Shown here one piece after another: positions 5,096 to 7,401 of a stretch of DNA of 7,401 bases. The translations under genes and the position numbers were made by a program. The stretch covers positions 1 to 7,401 of the forward strand of contig CAMJFV010000090.1 of assembly GCA_946405045.1 (NCBI GenBank), written 5' to 3'. This DNA is from an uncultured Bacteroidales bacterium. Lineage in GTDB: Bacteria > Bacteroidota > Bacteroidia > Bacteroidales > Paludibacteraceae. Positions within the stretch are counted from its first letter, which is position 1, and the number at the start of each line of letters is the position of its first letter. The notes beneath the pieces are model-generated. The model ran no database searches, was not told the origin of the DNA, and worked only from the letters and a program-made list of their open reading frames with translations.

Positions 5096-7401
5096 AAAAT
5101 TGTTTATTTGAAATTGGTGAACTTTATCGGTGTCAAAGCCGCAACTGGTCTCAGTGAGATCGAGTTCAAATATGATAAAATGACACAACCGATCATCCAG
5201 ATCTATGGTAAAAACCGTTGTGGAAAAACTGTTATGATCCAACAACATCACCCGTTTTCATCCATCAATTTGACTGGTGACGAACGCGGAGATTTATCAT
5301 TGATCCTTCCGGGTGAAATCGGTTGTAAGAAAATCATATATGAGATCAACGGTAAGGTGTATGTGATCACACATACATATCGTCCTACCGGAAAATCTCA
5401 TACAGTGTCATCATCGATTGTTCACAATGGTGAAGAGTTAAATCCAAGTGGTGGTGTGACAGCATTCAATTCGTTAATAGAGAAAATCATGGGTATAAAT
5501 AAGTATCAATTCCAGTTTATTATTAATGGAACGAATCTGACATCATTTGCTGGAATGGGTGTGACACAACGAAAGAATCTGTTGAACAAAGCGTTGGGTA
5601 TTGATATCTATGATAAGATTCATAAGCTTGCAACGGATGATTATCGTTTCACGAATAAACTGATTACGTCATTAAATCACACCAAAGAGTATCTCCTTCA
5701 AACATATGGTTCGTATGAAACGCTGTTCGCAACACTGGATACGAAACGTTCTGAATATGATAAGATGTTATATGAGTTACAACAGATGAAATCCCGCATG
5801 GATGCATTGGTTGGAACCATCCAGACGATTGAACAACAAAATCCGGAAGGTGAGTTGTATCAGCTCAACAATCAGCGTGTAACATACAAAAATGCCGTCG
5901 ATGAAATGGGCGGAACATACGATCCGTCACTATATGATCGGTTGGTTGATGAACAGATTCAACTCAATCAACAGTTGTCTCAATTGAAAGCAAACCGATC
6001 TATATTAATGAATGAGATCGATGGATTATATGAAAAACAACATAACATCGAATCAATCATTCAGCAGCTTCAGAAAGAGAAATCGGATTATGAAGAAATG
6101 GTTCGATTTGTTGCAGATCTGAAGAATAAAATTGACTCTATTCATATCGAACTTGCAGTAAGTGCATCATCACAGTTCATGTTTGGTATGATGTCTGTGG
6201 CACAATCTGTGAACACATCGTGTCAGGAAATCACATCATCATTGACACATGAACATCTCGAATTGTTGGTTAAGATGATTCTGGAGAATGTTGATGTATC
6301 AGCTGTGTTGATGACTGAGGGTGCTTCATTGATGGATTCTGAGAAAGAGAAATCAATCATTTCATATATTCATTCCATGTTGCAATCTGTCGAAGGTGAT
6401 ATTCCAACTGATTGTCACTATCCGAATTGTTTGTATCGGAAACAAGCTGATTCATTACAGACTTACTTCAAAGCATTTCACGCAACATCCAAAGGTAAGT
6501 TTACCAGATATGATCTAGAGCAGATGGATCATGCATACAAGAACGTGCTTACAATCAAACGTTTGATTGGTATGGATTTACCGGATGATCTTCGAGAGAT
6601 GTTCAATATCAAAACCATCATGACAAATATCCTCAACGGAAAACTCGGAATCGATGTTTCATATCTGAAGTATATGATTGAAGAAGCTACGAAGCAGGAG
6701 CAGCTCAATCAGTACATCAAACAATATACTGATTCTCAAAAGACATTGGAAGTCATGAAGAAAAATGTGACGTTGACGAATGATACTGGTGATGATGTTG
6801 ATGTAGTCAAACAGTTGATCCAATCGAAAGAAGCTGAGAAACTTCAACTGGAACAACAGATCAATCAAATGGCAAATACGATATCCGATAGTGACAGAAA
6901 AAGAATGATGATTGCATCTATTCAGAAGATCGACATCAACAGCATTGAGACAAAGATCTCTCAATTATCAAAGCTCGTTGAGAAACATAATGCCGCAGTT
7001 GAAGAACATACTCAGATTTATAGTAAATATCAACAGATGACACATAATGCTTCAATTCTACAATCAGAGCTTGATCGACTTGAAAAGGCGTTTGATCAGT
7101 ATGTGAAGACATCTGCTGAGATTGAAAGCCACACAGCAAATGACGAACGCTATAGAGTGATTGCAGAAGCAACATCATCCACAAAAGGAATCCCGGTATT
7201 AGCAATCAGAGAAACTGTTGACAGAGCGATCAGCACAGCAAATAGATTGCTGAATGTGATGTATGATGATGAGATTGAGCTATTGAGACCAATCATTGAT
7301 GAATCACAATTCACACTTCCATTCCGATGTGGAAGTAACCATTCTGCGGATATCAAATATGGTTCTCAGTCTGAATCAACATTACTATCACTGGCATTGT
7401 C
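5093..7401 (+). CDS. SbcC/Rad50-like (T4 gp46-type) recombination ATPase, 3'-truncated by the window edge
   Basis: The frame is unbroken for 769 codons and leaves the window open. Order of parts: N-terminal strand KIVYLKLVNFIGV (2-14); Walker A as GKNRCGKT (39-46); a Q-loop region FQFIINGTNLTSF (140-152) that resembles the corresponding gp46 stretch; coiled coil about 195-350; a helical apex about 350-530 holding C-HYPN-C (441-446); a second coiled coil about 530-680; then KGIPVLAIRE (698-707), and a degenerate ABC signature SQSESTLLSLAL (758-769) at the very end. Walker B, D-loop and H-loop must lie just beyond 7401. Family members tether DNA ends and, with an Mre11/gp47 nuclease, resect them for recombination-dependent replication in the cytoplasm. 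No Mre11-like gene is visible, so it should lie downstream or elsewhere. The low-GC, Gln/Asn-rich composition is typical of these arms. Family assignment is firm; partner and exact biology are inferred. Confidence 0.92.
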   Translation, partial: MKIVYLKLVNFIGVKAATGLSEIEFKYDKMTQPIIQIYGKNRCGKTVMIQQHHPFSSINLTGDERGDLSLILPGEIGCKKIIYEINGKVYVITHTYRPTGKSHTVSSSIVHNGEELNPSGGVTAFNSLIEKIMGINKYQFQFIINGTNLTSFAGMGVTQRKNLLNKALGIDIYDKIHKLATDDYRFTNKLITSLNHTKEYLLQTYGSYETLFATLDTKRSEYDKMLYELQQMKSRMDALVGTIQTIEQQNPEGELYQLNNQRVTYKNAVDEMGGTYDPSLYDRLVDEQIQLNQQLSQLKANRSILMNEIDGLYEKQHNIESIIQQLQKEKSDYEEMVRFVADLKNKIDSIHIELAVSASSQFMFGMMSVAQSVNTSCQEITSSLTHEHLELLVKMILENVDVSAVLMTEGASLMDSEKEKSIISYIHSMLQSVEGDIPTDCHYPNCLYRKQADSLQTYFKAFHATSKGKFTRYDLEQMDHAYKNVLTIKRLIGMDLPDDLREMFNIKTIMTNILNGKLGIDVSYLKYMIEEATKQEQLNQYIKQYTDSQKTLEVMKKNVTLTNDTGDDVDVVKQLIQSKEAEKLQLEQQINQMANTISDSDRKRMMIASIQKIDINSIETKISQLSKLVEKHNAAVEEHTQIYSKYQQMTHNASILQSELDRLEKAFDQYVKTSAEIESHTANDERYRVIAEATSSTKGIPVLAIRETVDRAISTANRLLNVMYDDEIELLRPIIDESQFTLPFRCGSNHSADIKYGSQSESTLLSLAL

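Noticed and set aside
1..7401. CRISPR array, tRNA genes or insertion sequence
   Set aside because: No regularly spaced direct repeats, no cloverleaf-like segments in the short spacers, and no transposase motif or terminal inverted repeats were seen.

Overview
The window looks like part of a large, low-GC tailed-phage genome, or a prophage-like derivative of one. The evidence is the combination of a tail/baseplate-type structural protein, a T4 gp46-type SbcC/Rad50 recombination ATPase, a viral-style tubulin/FtsZ-like GTPase, and a dense run of small unrecognised genes. Most genes have a strong AAGGAGG-type Shine-Dalgarno site 7-10 bases before the start, and stops are TAA or TGA, so the ordinary bacterial code is in use. 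This suggests a phage of a Firmicutes-like host, but nothing here fixes the host or the genome size.

Layout. Positions 1-897 (+) hold the 3' part of a probable tail/baseplate hub protein. A hairpin at 912-942 followed on the minus strand by a T-run closes the convergent minus operon. That operon is transcribed from about 4940 down to 971 and has six genes: A (4939-4244, 231 aa, unknown), a hairpin attenuator/terminator (4214-4235), B (4185-3823, 120 aa, unknown), C (3826-3566, 86 aa, unknown, joined to B by an ATGA overlap), D (3612-2539, 357 aa, tubulin/FtsZ-like GTPase starting inside C), E (2449-1532, 305 aa, helical, unknown) and F (1516-971, 181 aa, with a putative Cys/His zinc site). 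An AT-rich divergent intergenic region (4940-5092) separates the operon from a plus-strand gene that starts with TTG at 5093 and runs off the right edge. It encodes 769 visible residues of an SbcC/Rad50-like ATPase with Walker A, two coiled-coil arms, an apex Cys pair and the ABC signature.

How the genes may work together. The tubulin-like protein keeps the nucleotide-binding loops and the acidic T7 loop needed for polymer-coupled GTP hydrolysis, and it ends in a basic, probably disordered tail. In phages such proteins make filaments that centre a replication compartment or move DNA or capsids. B and C are translationally chained to it and are the best local candidates for partners. Genes A, E and F have higher GC than the flanking plus-strand genes, which may reflect high expression (for example virion or other abundant proteins). 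The SbcC/Rad50 homologue normally works with an Mre11/gp47 nuclease in recombination-dependent replication, and that partner is not in this window.
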